The notes beneath the pieces were generated by a model, which saw only the letters and a program-made list of their open reading frames with translations, was not told where the DNA came from and did not search any database. Both the position numbers and the translations under genes were made by a program. 64,000 nt of DNA. Origin: Isoetes taiwanensis. Taxonomy: Eukaryota; Streptophyta; Lycopodiopsida; Isoetales; Isoetaceae. Positions 1-11,240 of this stretch are shown in pieces; position 1 is the stretch's first letter, and every line of letters begins with the position of its first letter. The stretch covers positions 62,001 to 126,000 of the forward strand of contig JAJEKV010000059.1 of the NCBI GenBank assembly GCA_021234155.1. The letters are read 5' to 3'.

Positions 1-3000
1 TGAATGTTGGATGTATTATGTTGTGGACAGTACGGAGATGTTCGAAGCTTGTAGCACCTGGTATGTTACTTAGGAGGAGGCGTAGGTAGAACCTTTCTCC
101 TTCGTTTGGATTGGAGAAGTACATGCGTCCAATTGTTGGCATGCGTTGATGGTTTTCTCTTGCTGTCCAAGTTTTACTGGCTTTTTGCCAAGTATATGAT
201 GATGGGAAATCTTGGTATAGAAGGTGGCGTGTGTCCTGTATTTCAGCATTTTTTTGGAAGTATCTTGTGAGTGTTGTGTGTGTGCCTCGTTGGAATGTGC
301 TGTTAAGGTCGTCAGCGTCTCTAAAGTGGAGGACGTTCTGGTTAGGTAGATGTATGGCGAGTCTGACAACATGGGGTTCTTGTTCTTGTAAATCGTAGGA
401 TAGTACTCTCCATGAAGCCTCTATTGCGGAGAAGTATCTAGCGTTTAGGTAGTGGGCGATTTCATCTTGGTTTGTTCCTACAGGAGTTCTATTTATTGGG
501 AGGTTTTGGTATTCTAAGGTTGCTGAGATCATGTCTGGACCTTTGTATATGTATTTGTACAGGTATTTGATCGATTGGATGTGGGCGCATATTTCTACAT
601 TGATATGGCATTTAAAGTATGAAGAAAGCCATGTATTGTGTGGTACAACCCATCTGTTGTCAATACGATGTCCATTGCGTATTATATGTCGTCCATTATC
701 GCGGCGTCTGTATTTGACTTGGCCTTGGTGCAGAGTGGTTTCATTTTGGAATTCCTTTGGATAATGCTTTGTGCATCTTCCATCCTTCATGCATGGTGAT
801 GATGGATTTAAAGCTCCGCATGGTCCGTGTATCATGCTATTTGTGACAATATTGTATAGCTCTGGGTTTATGTGCGGGTCTGGGATTTCTGCAGAGACAA
901 CTTTGTCATAATCTGCGGCAGTTTGTGGTTTGTCACTGTGATGAACGATTAGGAGTAGGTGCGCATGTGGGAGGCCTCGCTTTTGGAATTCTATCACGTA
1001 GACTTTTCCGATTATTGTGCCTAGGATTTGTTTGTTTATCAATAAAGTTAATAGTTCCCTGAGTTTCATTTGGAATACGCGTGCGATAAGGTCAGGTCGG
1101 TCAGATGGTGTTTGTCTTTGGAGCAGTTCTCTTGTGATTTCTATCCAGTTTGGGTTTGCGGTCATGGTAATGAAGTAATCTGGTTTACCTAGTGTTCGTA
1201 CGATTGCCATTGCGTCATGGTATAGTTGGTTTGTATGTCTTGGCGAGCCAATATGGCTTGATGGGAGGATGACACGGCGTCCTATATTTGATGCTGTGGT
1301 TGCTGGTTGGCCGATTGCATCCTCTATGCCTTGGCGTATTTCACATCGGAATCTTTGTTGATTCATTCTGACATAGGTGAGTCGGGCTTGCTCTATTTTT
1401 GCAAAGGCAGTGCATATGTATTCTTGGAATAATCGCCCAGCATGATGGATGGGAGAAATGTGGTGTAGATGTGCGTGTATATGGTAGCTATAAAATTGGA
1501 GGGCCGTAACATTTCTTTGGGTTTGGTTTTGTTGAAGTGCTGTCTGTGGAATGTTGATATGCCAACCATCTGTTCCATATGGGAAGATCAAGACAAAGTG
1601 TAAAGGATCATACGATGCATGGCATTCATTTATGGATTGAAGTGTGCCATCTCTTGAGTGTAGAATGATGTTTTGATGGCCTACTATAGGGTCTGCCTCA
1701 TTTGGCATGAGTATTGCGATTTCATTGGATGTAGGCGCATTGTATTGTCTATTTCTTGCATCTGGAGTAGCTGGTGATTGGATGCGTAGTCTGATATCTA
1801 TAGCTGGATGAGTGCGGATGATGTCTGCTGTGGTACGTATAGCATGTGCAAATGGGTTGTTAAGATTGATTAGTTGCTGGAGGTCACGAAGTGTGTCTCT
1901 TCTAAGGTCATGTACATAATCTTGTCTCGTATCTAGTTGTTGTTCCTCATTGTCCAAGATATATATTTGCGCGTACATTGGTTGGCTGTCTGGTTGAGAT
2001 TGTAGTGTGCCCATAATGTGCGACATTCGACCATTGACTCTTAGTGTGTATGGGCCGCCTGGCATGTTAGTAATCCGATGATCTGTCTTGATGGCTAGGG
2101 ATCCAAAAGCTAGTGCGTTGTTGTATTTTCTAATATTCTGTCGGAAATCTCTACTTTCTGCTCCTGGAGATGTGTATAGGTATAGTAGCAGAGGTGGTGG
2201 TGCTGGCATCAACGGGAGGTTGATTTTGCCGTTGTAGCAACATTTCGATGATTGTTCAATTGGCCATAGGAGGGCGTTACAATGTGGGCATGTGGTTTGC
2301 ATGGTGCCAAGGTCATGTGGGGATGGAATTGTTGCTGTCCATGCTATTTTGCGAGTATCTGGGGTGCTTTGATTTTGGTGTTGGGTTTGAGACGCTACTC
2401 CATCATTTGCTGTATTTGTATGCACTGTTCTAGCAAGTCTTCTAGCTGCTCTTAGTGTTACTATTGATGTAGGTAGGTTTGTTGTTGCGTTGGTGTCAGG
2501 TATCTGTGTTATAAGCAGCGGAGGGAGTTGTGGAATGTCTGGAGTTGATGGATTTCGAGCATTGCGTCTTGCCTGTCTGCAAGAGTAACTGTGTGCTTGT
2601 TGTCGATGGGTTTCATTAGTTGAAGTGGTTGGTTCGAGTGTGTATGGAGTAGGTGGATCATGGAATGTAGTGGCATATAGCAACGGTGGTTCTTGGGAGG
2701 ACGATGGGGCAAATTGGTCAATGAGCACTGGTGTAAGTAGGTTCTGTATATTGTTCGCAGCAGGTGTCTCTGTTGAAACTGCTGTGGTTAGATCTTGAGC
2801 GTGTGGATTTGTTGGCTTTTGAGTAGTTCGTCGAGCAGTTCGTCTTGCGTCTCTACAGGACGTAATCTGGTTTTCTTGGGCTTGGCCATGATCAGCTGGC
2901 ATTTGTGTTGTTGGTGCTCTTGGAAAGAGGGGCTGCATAGCAGGGAAATGTTGAGAGATGTTGTAGGCTGTGAATGTTGGTTGTTGAGAGGACGATGGTG

Positions 3001-3067
3001 CAAATTGGTCAATGCGCATTCTTTTTGAGTTGGATGGACCTCCCTCTGTCTCTTGTTGTCTCTGCAT
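1..3067 (-). CDS. Helitron Rep/helicase protein, N-terminal 1022 residues (runs off left edge)
   Basis: Reading the minus strand from an ATG at 3067-3065 gives one reading frame open to base 2. This is the amino half of a RepHel protein, the HUH nuclease-helicase that moves Helitrons by rolling-circle replication. A cysteine cluster (TCPHCNALL, then KCCYNGK) lies near residue 260-280. The Helitron-like N region follows, with FRQNIRKYNNALAF and LFPYGTDGWH. The HUH metal-binding motif GLPHAHLLL puts the histidines at about residues 701 and 703. The tyrosine motif YLYKYIYKG starts near residue 835. The end of the window reads GERFYLRLLLSNIPGATSFE, the usual lead-in to the helicase part, which lies outside. 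The frame stays open upstream to about 3149, where TCTGTCCTCTTTCAG looks like a splice acceptor, so the true start could be in an earlier exon. No stop or frameshift is seen, so this copy may be young. The family is well known; the start codon is a guess. Confidence 0.9.
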   Translation of the reverse strand, partial: MQRQQETEGGPSNSKRMRIDQFAPSSSQQPTFTAYNISQHFPAMQPLFPRAPTTQMPADHGQAQENQITSCRDARRTARRTTQKPTNPHAQDLTTAVSTETPAANNIQNLLTPVLIDQFAPSSSQEPPLLYATTFHDPPTPYTLEPTTSTNETHRQQAHSYSCRQARRNARNPSTPDIPQLPPLLITQIPDTNATTNLPTSIVTLRAARRLARTVHTNTANDGVASQTQHQNQSTPDTRKIAWTATIPSPHDLGTMQTTCPHCNALLWPIEQSSKCCYNGKINLPLMPAPPPLLLYLYTSPGAESRDFRQNIRKYNNALAFGSLAIKTDHRITNMPGGPYTLRVNGRMSHIMGTLQSQPDSQPMYAQIYILDNEEQQLDTRQDYVHDLRRDTLRDLQQLINLNNPFAHAIRTTADIIRTHPAIDIRLRIQSPATPDARNRQYNAPTSNEIAILMPNEADPIVGHQNIILHSRDGTLQSINECHASYDPLHFVLIFPYGTDGWHINIPQTALQQNQTQRNVTALQFYSYHIHAHLHHISPIHHAGRLFQEYICTAFAKIEQARLTYVRMNQQRFRCEIRQGIEDAIGQPATTASNIGRRVILPSSHIGSPRHTNQLYHDAMAIVRTLGKPDYFITMTANPNWIEITRELLQRQTPSDRPDLIARVFQMKLRELLTLLINKQILGTIIGKVYVIEFQKRGLPHAHLLLIVHHSDKPQTAADYDKVVSAEIPDPHINPELYNIVTNSMIHGPCGALNPSSPCMKDGRCTKHYPKEFQNETTLHQGQVKYRRRDNGRHIIRNGHRIDNRWVVPHNTWLSSYFKCHINVEICAHIQSIKYLYKYIYKGPDMISATLEYQNLPINRTPVGTNQDEIAHYLNARYFSAIEASWRVLSYDLQEQEPHVVRLAIHLPNQNVLHFRDADDLNSTFQRGTHTTLTRYFQKNAEIQDTRHLLYQDFPSSYTWQKASKTWTARENHQRMPTIGRMYFSNPNEGERFYLRLLLSNIPGATSFEHLRTVHNIIHPTF

Positions 3068-3149
3068 TGCGGTAGCAGTCTGGTTTGTACGATGGTTTTT
3101 GCTCCTAGGAACAATTGAGCTGGTTGTATGAACTGTTTGCAGGAACTCT

Positions 3150-4080
3150 GAAAGAGGACAGAATAATATGGTTCAGTATATTGGATTGTTTGAATGTGTG
3201 GAAGAGTTTAAGAGGTGTCAAGGATAATATGAAGCCTCGGATGGCTAAGGCGTAGAATATTGGCTTTAAATGGATGGAATTTACTGGGTAAATGTCATAT
3301 TATAAGGAAATTCTGTAGCTGTGATATAACGTTGCAACTCTTGCAAAGTTTCCTATGCGACGGGAGGAATAACTTAACTCATCATAAATTTGCCTGGATC
3401 CAAGAAGAACGTAGTGGATGTAGGATGTTTAACCTAGCTATTCAAAACTCTCAGATACGTATAACGTAGATACTAAAAGTGAAGGATCGGGCAATTCATT
3501 AAAGCCGAACGATATTCTGGCTGCAATCGTTTCGAAATATATGAATAGACATACAATTTTACAATTTGAGACTATGAAGTAGGAAGCGAAATGAACATAT
3601 TTAAAGCAGAAAAGAAATATGCAAGTATAGAATGTGACCTCTGGGTTAGGTTGTTCGAATCGCTTGTTGATTTGCGTCGTGTGAATGCTACCAGATTTTA
3701 TGTTGTTGTTGTAATTTTCCTGCAGTTTGAAGATACTGTAGGTATTAGACGGAAGATACAGTTTGTTAGCACAAAATGGACTGGATTTGCTAAGTGTAGA
3801 CATTGCTATTGCTATAGTCTATATCTGTTTATAGAAGACTTTGTAGAAACATGATTATAAGAAAGAATAATAGAAAGAAGACGGATTTTATCAAAGTAAT
3901 ATTTATAAAATATTTTGTAGAAACAACATGAACAATCTGAACTACACTATCCTAACTTTCTTTAATTTTAGAATACTTCATATACATATGTTGCTTTTGT
4001 AGCGGAACTAATTTCTATAGGAACACCAGAAGGACCATGCAAAAAGGAAAGAGGTAGAGGAACATTTATTATTTACTCAT
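3150..4080. other. AT-rich spacer inside the Helitron region, no gene seen
   Basis: I see no recognisable protein, RNA gene or repeat here. Short open frames on both strands show no family motif and look like chance. Confidence 0.4.
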
Positions 4081-4372
4081 TGAGCTACATTATTATTTAC
4101 TCATTGACCTGCCAAAGTTAGAGTCTGTTGGCGATTTGTAACCATTGCAAAGCTCTATTGGAAACTTTGTATTCTGGAATCTCATGATCTACCTAGCTAT
4201 CTAAGTAATAAAAGAGATGATTGCAGGTTTTACTCACTGAGCTACATTATTATTTACTCACTGACCTGCCAAAGTTAGAGTGTCTTGGCGATTTGTAACC
4301 ATTGGAAAGCTCTATTGGAAACTTTGTATTCTGGAATCTCATGATCTACCTGGCTATCTAAGTAATAAAAGA
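4081..4372. repeat. Two direct copies, period 157 bp
   Basis: A block starting TGAGCTACATTATTATTTAC at 4081 recurs at 4238. Both copies run to CTAAGTAATAAAAGA with only a few substitutions. The second copy abuts the next, larger duplication. No coding content was recognised. Confidence 0.9.
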
Positions 4373-4374
4373 CA

Positions 4375-5334
4375 TCGCATTTGCATCTGCTGTAACCTGT
4401 GGCATTTCAACCATGAAGATGAGCCATAGTAATCCACATATGGACATGGAAAACAGAGAACCTATTTGTGATGATAAGAAAAGCACTGATTTATGGTAAA
4501 AAAATGAGGTAGAAATGCATGTATACAGGGAAAATGATAAAGAATAGCAAGTATTTTGTTCTTAACCGGCTCTGCCTCTGACCCAAATCCTCAAAACATT
4601 TTATAAACTATAACATCTATGCTCACGATAAAAAGAGGTCTCTGGATGCATGGGTTCACAGAACATACCTATTTAGAATATAAAATGATGCTCATTCCAG
4701 GGATTTCTTCCTGCCAAAAGAAAGATGCAGATAACAACAAAAGAACCTGGGTATCCACGACATCACAGCAAAAATTAATCTGTATCTACGATTTATAGCT
4801 CTGGCATTTTGCCCAAATGTATACAGCTTAAATTCCATATCCTATATGCATTTAGCACTGGAAAAATGCTTCAGATGCAAACATATATAGATAATATCTT
4901 TTACATATTTTTTGCCTACCCGGCTTGCATAATGAATTTGTAACGTCGCATTTGCATCTGCTGTAACCTGTGGCATTTCAACCATGAAGATGAGCCATAG
5001 TAATCCACATATGGACATGGAAAACAGAGAACCTATTTGTGATGATAAGAAAAGCACTGATTTATGGTAAAAAAATGAGGTAGAAATGCATGTATACAGG
5101 GAAAATGATAAAGAATAGCAAGTATTTTGTTCTTAACTGGCTCTGCCTCTGACCCAAATCCTCAAAACATTTTATAAACTATAACATCTATGCTCACGAT
5201 AAAAAGAGGTCTCTGGATGCATGGGTTCACAGAACATACCTATTTAGAATATAAAATGATGCTCATTCCAGGGATTTCTTCCTGCCAAAAGAAAGATGTA
5301 GATAACAACAAAAGAACCTGGGTATCCACGACAT
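4375..5334. repeat. Direct duplication of a 389-bp block (4375-4763 and 4946-5334)
   Basis: Both copies begin TCGCATTTGCATCTGCTG and end GGGTATCCACGACAT. They differ at only a few positions over 389 bp and are separated by 182 bp. Near identity suggests a recent duplication in the spacer between the Rep and RPA genes. An open frame crossing the second copy (minus strand, 4842-5057) resembles nothing I know. Confidence 0.93.
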
Positions 5335-5640
5335 AAATGATGCGACCAAAGTAGAGTTGCAGCCAGACTTCCTGCTAAATAAAAATTCCCGCCGTTACCA
5401 TCACTTAGCAATTTCATCTACAAAGGAAAACAATGGAGTGTGCTTCCTAAACAGTAGCACCTCATGGAGGCATCGTAATGTTTTTGTGAGAAGCGAGTGT
5501 TTGTTAATTGTTGAAGCTAATTGTTCAGAACTAATTAATGCATAATAAACAAAGTACAAAGTTCCAGTTCATGGATTGTTGCCAGGTTTTCAAAAGTTGG
5601 ATTATTTGTCGAGAAGATATTCTGGGAGGAGGTGGAGAAG

Positions 5641-5754
5641 TTACTGGATGAATATAAGAGTGAGCCAAGGAAAACCAAGTAGGCAGAGAATCTACATTTA
5701 CTGGATGAATATAAGAGTGAGCCAAGGAAAACCAAGCAGGCAGAGAATCTACAT
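5641..5754. repeat. 57-bp tandem repeat, two copies plus a degenerate third
   Basis: The unit beginning TTACTGGATGAATATAAGAG at 5641 repeats at 5698, with a partial relic after 5755. The period is a multiple of three, so open frames cross it on both strands, but no protein family is apparent. Confidence 0.9.
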
Positions 5755-5889
5755 TTTCAGGGAAACGAAGTACGCAGAGAATTTACAGCTGCTTGTGGCT
5801 ATTTCGTAGATAGAAATAGCTTAGTTGTATTGTTGTTTATCCAATTGTGCGGGAAAGTCATCTTAGAAAATTTGAGTTTACCTGTACTC

Positions 5890-6740
5890 ATACAACCCTT
5901 GAGCATGCACTGCATGCTGGCTAACTGAAAATTTTCATAATCATAACTGTATGTTCAGTCAAGTTGTTTGCATCATGGTGGTAATGTGCCATAGCATCAA
6001 CTTTTATCATGTCCTAGGGCGCAAGAACTCAACAGAACTTATTTCAAAGTTGAAACTCTGACTCAAGAGTAGGAGTGGCACTGCCAAATCTATGGAATAT
6101 GGTGGCAGCAAATCAGACTGATGGCTTTTTGACCCTAGTAGATGATGGTGGCAATGGATATAAAAGCCTATCATCTTCTTGGATTTTCTAGAAGGGCAGT
6201 CACCAGAACAGTCAACAGTGCTACTGGAAGTCTTCTCACATCTGGCACGTTCCTCAAGCTACAGGATGGTTATTTTGATGGTTTAGACAATGATGCACAT
6301 AATCAATCTTTCGTAGATAGAAATATCTTAGTTGTATTGTTGTTTAGCCAATTGTGCGGGAACCCTTGAGCATGCACTGCATGCTGGCTAACTGAAAATT
6401 TTCATAATCATAACTGTATCTTCAGTCAACTTCTTTGCATGATGGTGATAATGTGCGTCCTCAAGGACCACTGATTTCGCAGTTGGTCAGAATGCATTTC
6501 TTCAAAGTACTTAAGTTTATAGGATGTAACAGCTGATGGCGCAAGGGAAGAATTCAACAGAACTTATTTCAAATTTGAAAGTCTGACTCAAAAGTAGGAG
6601 TGGCACTGCCAAATGTATGAAATATGGTGGCAGCAAATCAGACTGGTGGCTATTTGAATAATTGCTTTTTGACCCTAGTAGATGATGGTGGCAATGGATA
6701 TAAAAGCCTATCATGTTCTTGGATTTTCTAGAAGGTTTAA
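5890..6740. repeat. Pair of diverged direct repeats about 470-540 bp apart
   Basis: GAGCATGCACTGCATGCTGG occurs near 5902 and near 6369. A longer block containing TGATGGTGGCAATGGATATA and ending TTGGATTTTCTAGAAG occurs near 6141-6193 and 6681-6735. Copies differ by substitutions and small insertions, so this duplication is older than the one at 4375-5334. Confidence 0.8.
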
Positions 6741-7550
6741 TGCATTATGCACACTGCCATACACAACGGTCGCCCGAGCGATTACTCTTGGAAGCCTTCT
6801 CACATCCGCACGCGCCTCAAGCTTCTGGGATGGTTATTTTGATGGTTTAGACAATGGAGAAACTAATAGTCAATTCGCCAGTTGTGGCTCATTGAATCTA
6901 ACATGTCAACAATGATGCACATAATTAATCTTTCTCACTTGATAATAAATTTAATGTTTATGTTGTATCCTTGAGGATTTTAGCTGAATTGCTACAATAT
7001 TTTACTTTTGTTATGAAGATGGCTATGGCTGTGGCGAATGCAAAGCCTAAGTGCATGCTTGGTCGAAGCACAATATTGCACTTAACATTTTTGCGTACAG
7101 TGCAATGAAGATCCTCACCACTAAGTACAGCTTCAAGATCTTCGAATTTACTGCAATCTAGAACATCGAATCTCACAAAAACAGAGGTATTTTAATTACT
7201 TTTTAACAGTTATTCTTTGCCTCATTCATCCACATGTATTCATCAATAGTGATAAGTATGCTAATCATAGTAAGGATCTATATGTACAGTAGAAGTTAGA
7301 AATTAATATTTGCTGTAGAAGTGAGGCATACCTCTGGAATGCAAGAAACCCAAAACTGAAATGGAAAGCAAGTCCTTCTGCTAACTGAGTGTTATTGTTG
7401 CTGCAAGAATAGAAGGGATTCATCAAACTTGCCATGCACATGCAAAGCTGTAATTCTGCTATTCACGTTTCATTCAACAGATCTGGCTTCAATTCTCGAG
7501 ATTCAAAAGAGGATAATAATACTAACACTGATGGACTATCTTTGATGAAG
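6741..7550. other. Spacer before the RPA-like gene; one unidentified small ORF
   Basis: A 72-codon minus-strand frame (6958-7176) contains FDVLDCSKFEDLEAVLSGED and could be an exon relic, but I cannot assign it. Nothing else is recognised. Confidence 0.3.
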
Positions 7551-7638
7551 AAACTTATTTACAATGTTGCTAATATGTACAGCACTCACTAATCAAACTT
7601 ATTTACAATGTTGCTAATATGTACAGCACTCACTAATC
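7551..7638. repeat. 44-bp perfect tandem duplication
   Basis: AAACTTATTTACAATGTTGC begins at 7551 and again at 7595. The two units are the same, including the ending CACTCACTAATC. It lies just downstream of the RPA-like reading frame. Confidence 0.92.
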
Positions 7639-7687
7639 CAGACCATGATGAGACAAATTCACAATTAGCTAATAATTACAATCAAGT

Positions 7688-9242
7688 TTACGACAACTTC
7701 TGTATTGCGGCCAGCAACTGCACACATCCCATTGAATAATTCACCTCGTCCACTTTTTCAACAATGTACCTGTTTCTCTCCACATCATTATATGTTTCTT
7801 CCTTTATTTTGATTCTGAATAGCAAGGTTTTAAAGAAGGATCCCTGCACAATCTTATTGAACTTTTTAATGTCTGTAAGCTTCCAAACATCCATTTGCTT
7901 TGCTGTACAACCAAATAGCTGCTCACCTATGTCTTGAAAAGCTGTCACCCATAAGCTTCCAGTGTGGTCTGATAGCTGCAGTGAAATCACATACCTGTAA
8001 GAGCACTCTTTCACACGGACATTACAACTACTACAATGCCACAACCCATCTTCTGTAGCTGTCACCTTCTTGAAACATTGACGGTTCCCACATTTCAATG
8101 GGCATGCTGCATAATACAATACATCATGCTTCATATTGATTATGGTTCCCTTTAACTCAACTAACATCGGCTTCTCCACATCTCTAAGCGCTGCTTCGGA
8201 TAGCTCAGACACAAATTTCAGAGAATCACCTATAGTTAAAGGTTGCGAAGACATCGTCAGAGAAATAGAAACACTCTTTTTTCCTTCTTTCACAAACCAT
8301 GCTCTCAGGGCCCTAGCCTCTGGAATAAAAGGGTTTATTTGGACCTGGCTTGATTGAAGAGTGACTAAAGATCTAGTTGCATAATCGCTCACCCTCGCCC
8401 CCCTTATTGCAACAACAGGCTCCCTATTCGCACGCATAGCCTCTTCAATTTCACATTTCCCTCTCCTCGAAATGACACCCCCACATAGTAATTTCAATTT
8501 GCTTACCAGATACATCTTTCATATGGATAATCCTACGATCAACGGGGCTTCCGTTCTTTCGATGCACACGTGATGCCTCCTCTACTGCACTGATAACACC
8601 AATCACATCCACTATAGAATCCTTTTCCTTGAATTCTAAGTCTGCAATGGATACAAATTTATACAAATGATGGACAATATTCTTATCATCATCACATTCT
8701 TCAACTATCGAAGCATCTTGCAAATATAATTCCCATGCATGACTCAACTGATTAAAGATCTTATTTGCTGGCTTCAACATGCCTCTCGATATATTGAAAA
8801 CCTTACCGATTCGGATATGCTTATCAAATTTTACGGCAAGGGCATTAAAACATACCACTCTAATCTCAGATGATTCAAAATCAATCACGTCAAAATGGAA
8901 TAGACTTCCAGCCGTCCTGGACGAAGCGAACTTCTTCAGAGACACCCTCGCTGTCACTCTACATTTAATCTTCCAATTAAAGAGGTAAGGACTTAAACTA
9001 CGAATAGGAACAATCCCAGACTCTCTACTACTTGAAAATGAACATGGAACATCAGAGCATGGAGAATCACATGGAACAGTAGAGGGCACATTAGAAGGAA
9101 CATCAGAACTGGGAAAATTACATGGAACAGAAGATGGCACATTAGAAGAACATGAACCATCGAATCCACCAGAACATGGAACCTCAGAGCATATGGCATC
9201 GGATACAGAAGAACAGGAACTACCAGCCATTCCAAAACCCAA
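7688..9242 (-). pseudogene. RPA70-like single-strand DNA-binding protein, one frameshift
   Basis: The minus strand encodes a replication protein A large-subunit-like protein in two overlapping frames, 9242-8454 and then about 8515-7688. Order of domains: a Ser/Cys/Pro-rich start; a DBD-A-like OB fold (KIKCRVTARVSLKKF to GMLKPANKIFNQL); a DBD-B-like OB fold (VDVIGVISAVEEASRV to IEITMWGCHFEE); then PVVAIRGARVSDYATRSL and a DBD-C-like zinc ribbon (CGNRQCFKKVT and GLWHCSSCN). The break falls near 8460-8475, just after the MWG motif, where homology jumps frame. One small indel or a sequence error explains it. Plant Helitrons often carry an RPA-like gene, and this one is on the same strand as the Rep gene and upstream of it, so it is probably the element's own accessory protein rather than the host RPA1. 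An intron near the break cannot be fully excluded. Confidence 0.85.
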
Positions 9243-10312
9243 AAACTATCTAACAAACACTAAACACTAACCTGGAATCTGAAGCTATCATGCCACCAGC
9301 TGCGACGTCTGCTTTTATCCAATCGCCCACTCCAAATCCACATCCACGATTCAATTGCATGGCAAGAAGCGGACACCTAGAACCTCCAACTTGCAATCTC
9401 GGATAGAAATCGGTCATCATGGAAGCACCGTGCATGCAGGGAAACCATAAACCCTGGAATAATGTCCAAGACCATTGCTCTCGATTTCTGAACAACCGTA
9501 AAATATTCCGGGCATCAGAAAAAACAATAATCTTAGGAAATCAAGCAAAAAAAAATTCCAAAAAACTTTTCTGCCACACCGGAAACTTTCAAATTAACAA
9601 GATGGATATGCATGCTTTGTGAATGTGGTGTGGTATGGTGGTAATAAGACGTGGTTTAATATATTGTTATATATACGTGGTTTTTAGAATGCTAAAATAG
9701 CATGACTTATTGATGTGATAAATTTATATGGTTCTCCTTGTGTTTACATGTCATAGGTCATGATTGTTTAATGGCCTAAAGCCTTGCATGTTTATGCATC
9801 AAACCCGTAATGCTTTTAGTATGGGACGATGGTTTAGTAAGTTTTTTATGGAGTGGTTAAAGGTCATAAATCACTAGTGTTTTATTTTTGAAAGCAAATT
9901 AAGATACTTTATATAATAACACCATATAATTTTATTTTATTTTCTTTAACTTGTAGTGGTTTCTTTGTTCAAACCCTTCATAATTGGTGTGTTATCTGAA
10001 GCATATATCACTACCGTCTTGTTTTCCAAAGCCTAGGTGTATATGACTAGTGGTTTCTAAAAGATAGTCCCAAATTCCATAAGCTTGCAAGATCAAAAAT
10101 AATAAAAACAAATAAATCAAAGCCATGAGGATTTGAACCCCATTTTAACCATATATATATTGTGCATTATACCCAAAGTGGATAATTTAGTCATGCACTA
10201 AATCACTTTCTTCATATCTGACTTATCCTCCGCACATTTTATTCAAAAAAAATGACCTACGATAATTTATTAAATAAAAAACTACTTGTATATGTATACA
10301 AGCAGACCTGCT
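9243..10312. other. AT-rich region with no gene recognised
   Basis: This is upstream of the RPA-like gene on its strand, where a Helitron 5' end would be expected. I searched for an end resembling the three Helitron 5' termini found elsewhere in this window and did not find one. Short open frames show no motifs. Confidence 0.4.
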
Positions 10313-11240
10313 CTGCCGGAAGGAGCAAGAATTTCGACTGCAGGACCACTTCCTATAATAGGAGGGGCTCGGATGAACACAGCATGAAAGCTTGGACGAC
10401 CACCTTCAGTTGCTTCCAATGCAGGCACAAAAAGCTCCGTCTCAAAGCTATTAATCTGAAAAAGAGCTGGTTAATTAATGCTGCAAGACAACATACTCGA
10501 AAATGTTAATAACACCAGAAATGCAATAGGCTTCTACAGATCTAAGATGCAAAATAATGGAAAAATTAATGTTTGCAAGCCAAAACATGTGCTTAGAATG
10601 AAATGAACTCCTAGGTATTTAATCCATTTTGACTAAGAGGAACTAAAACATCAACCTGCCTCCTAAAAGCTCCTGACCTCCAGCTTTCTGTCCTGCATAG
10701 TACGATGAGCAAACCAGCTGAGAACTTACTCACCAACAGCTCTATCTGCAAGGACTATAAGCCCTGCACATGTACCCCATATAGGCTTTCCTAGTTTTGT
10801 GAATTTTCTAAGCGCAGGAAACTGCAAAACAGTACATGATAAATACTCCAGAGGCTCAGTTCTCTTTTACTGATGTTACGGCACCTGCTCTATATTGCGG
10901 GATTATTATGAACAACATAACTCCTGGTTTGAAGTCCATAGTCTTTAATGACGGTGGGCATTTACTGAAAAGTTATCAACTAAACTTACGATATTGTAAC
11001 TTTCTGCAAGTTTGGCCATTGTGGTACTTTCGCCACCAGGAATGATTAGACCAGAGAGACCTTCTAGTTGTTCAGGCTTCCGGACTTCAGTGGCATCCAT
11101 TCCAAGTTTATTAAGAGCTGCAAAAAATATTCTAGAGGTAAACCAAGGACCCAATACAGATCTAAAGCACAAAGAAATCTAACCTGCGCTCCATGCCATT
11201 AGAGCCTGAGAGCAGCCATAGCCAGAAACAGACTGCATCG
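10313..11240 (-). pseudogene. PDX2: PDX2-like glutaminase gene fragment (pyridoxal phosphate synthase), several exons
   Basis: Exon pieces of the glutaminase subunit that feeds ammonia to PDX1 in vitamin B6 synthesis lie in order on the minus strand. About 11184-11230 is a degraded first exon. 10990-11117 encodes RKPEQLEGLSGLIIPGGEST and ends at GTAAGT. 10734-10821 encodes [20 protein letters not shown], including the nucleophile cysteine context, and ends at GTGAGT. 10656-10692 encodes GQKAGGQELLGG. About 10313-10455 encodes INSFETELFVPALEATEGG and VFIRAPPI. Acceptors TTTTGCAG and CTATGCAG are in place. Two things are missing: the short segment expected around the HRNFFGSQ motif, and the whole C-terminal exon with the catalytic His-Glu pair. 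The first exon reads in the wrong frame. I therefore call it a fragment. It sits next to Helitron genes, so capture by a transposon is plausible but not shown. Confidence 0.85.

Noticed and set aside
4160-4340. TATTCTGGAATC at two sites, close to the TATTCNNGAATA motif
   Set aside because: Each is a one-mismatch match inside an exact duplication, so effectively one chance event.
10118-10150. B-box-like GGTTCAAATCC on the minus strand, as in a tRNA or tRNA-derived SINE
   Set aside because: No convincing A box at the right distance, no acceptor-stem pairing and no SINE-like tail or target duplication.
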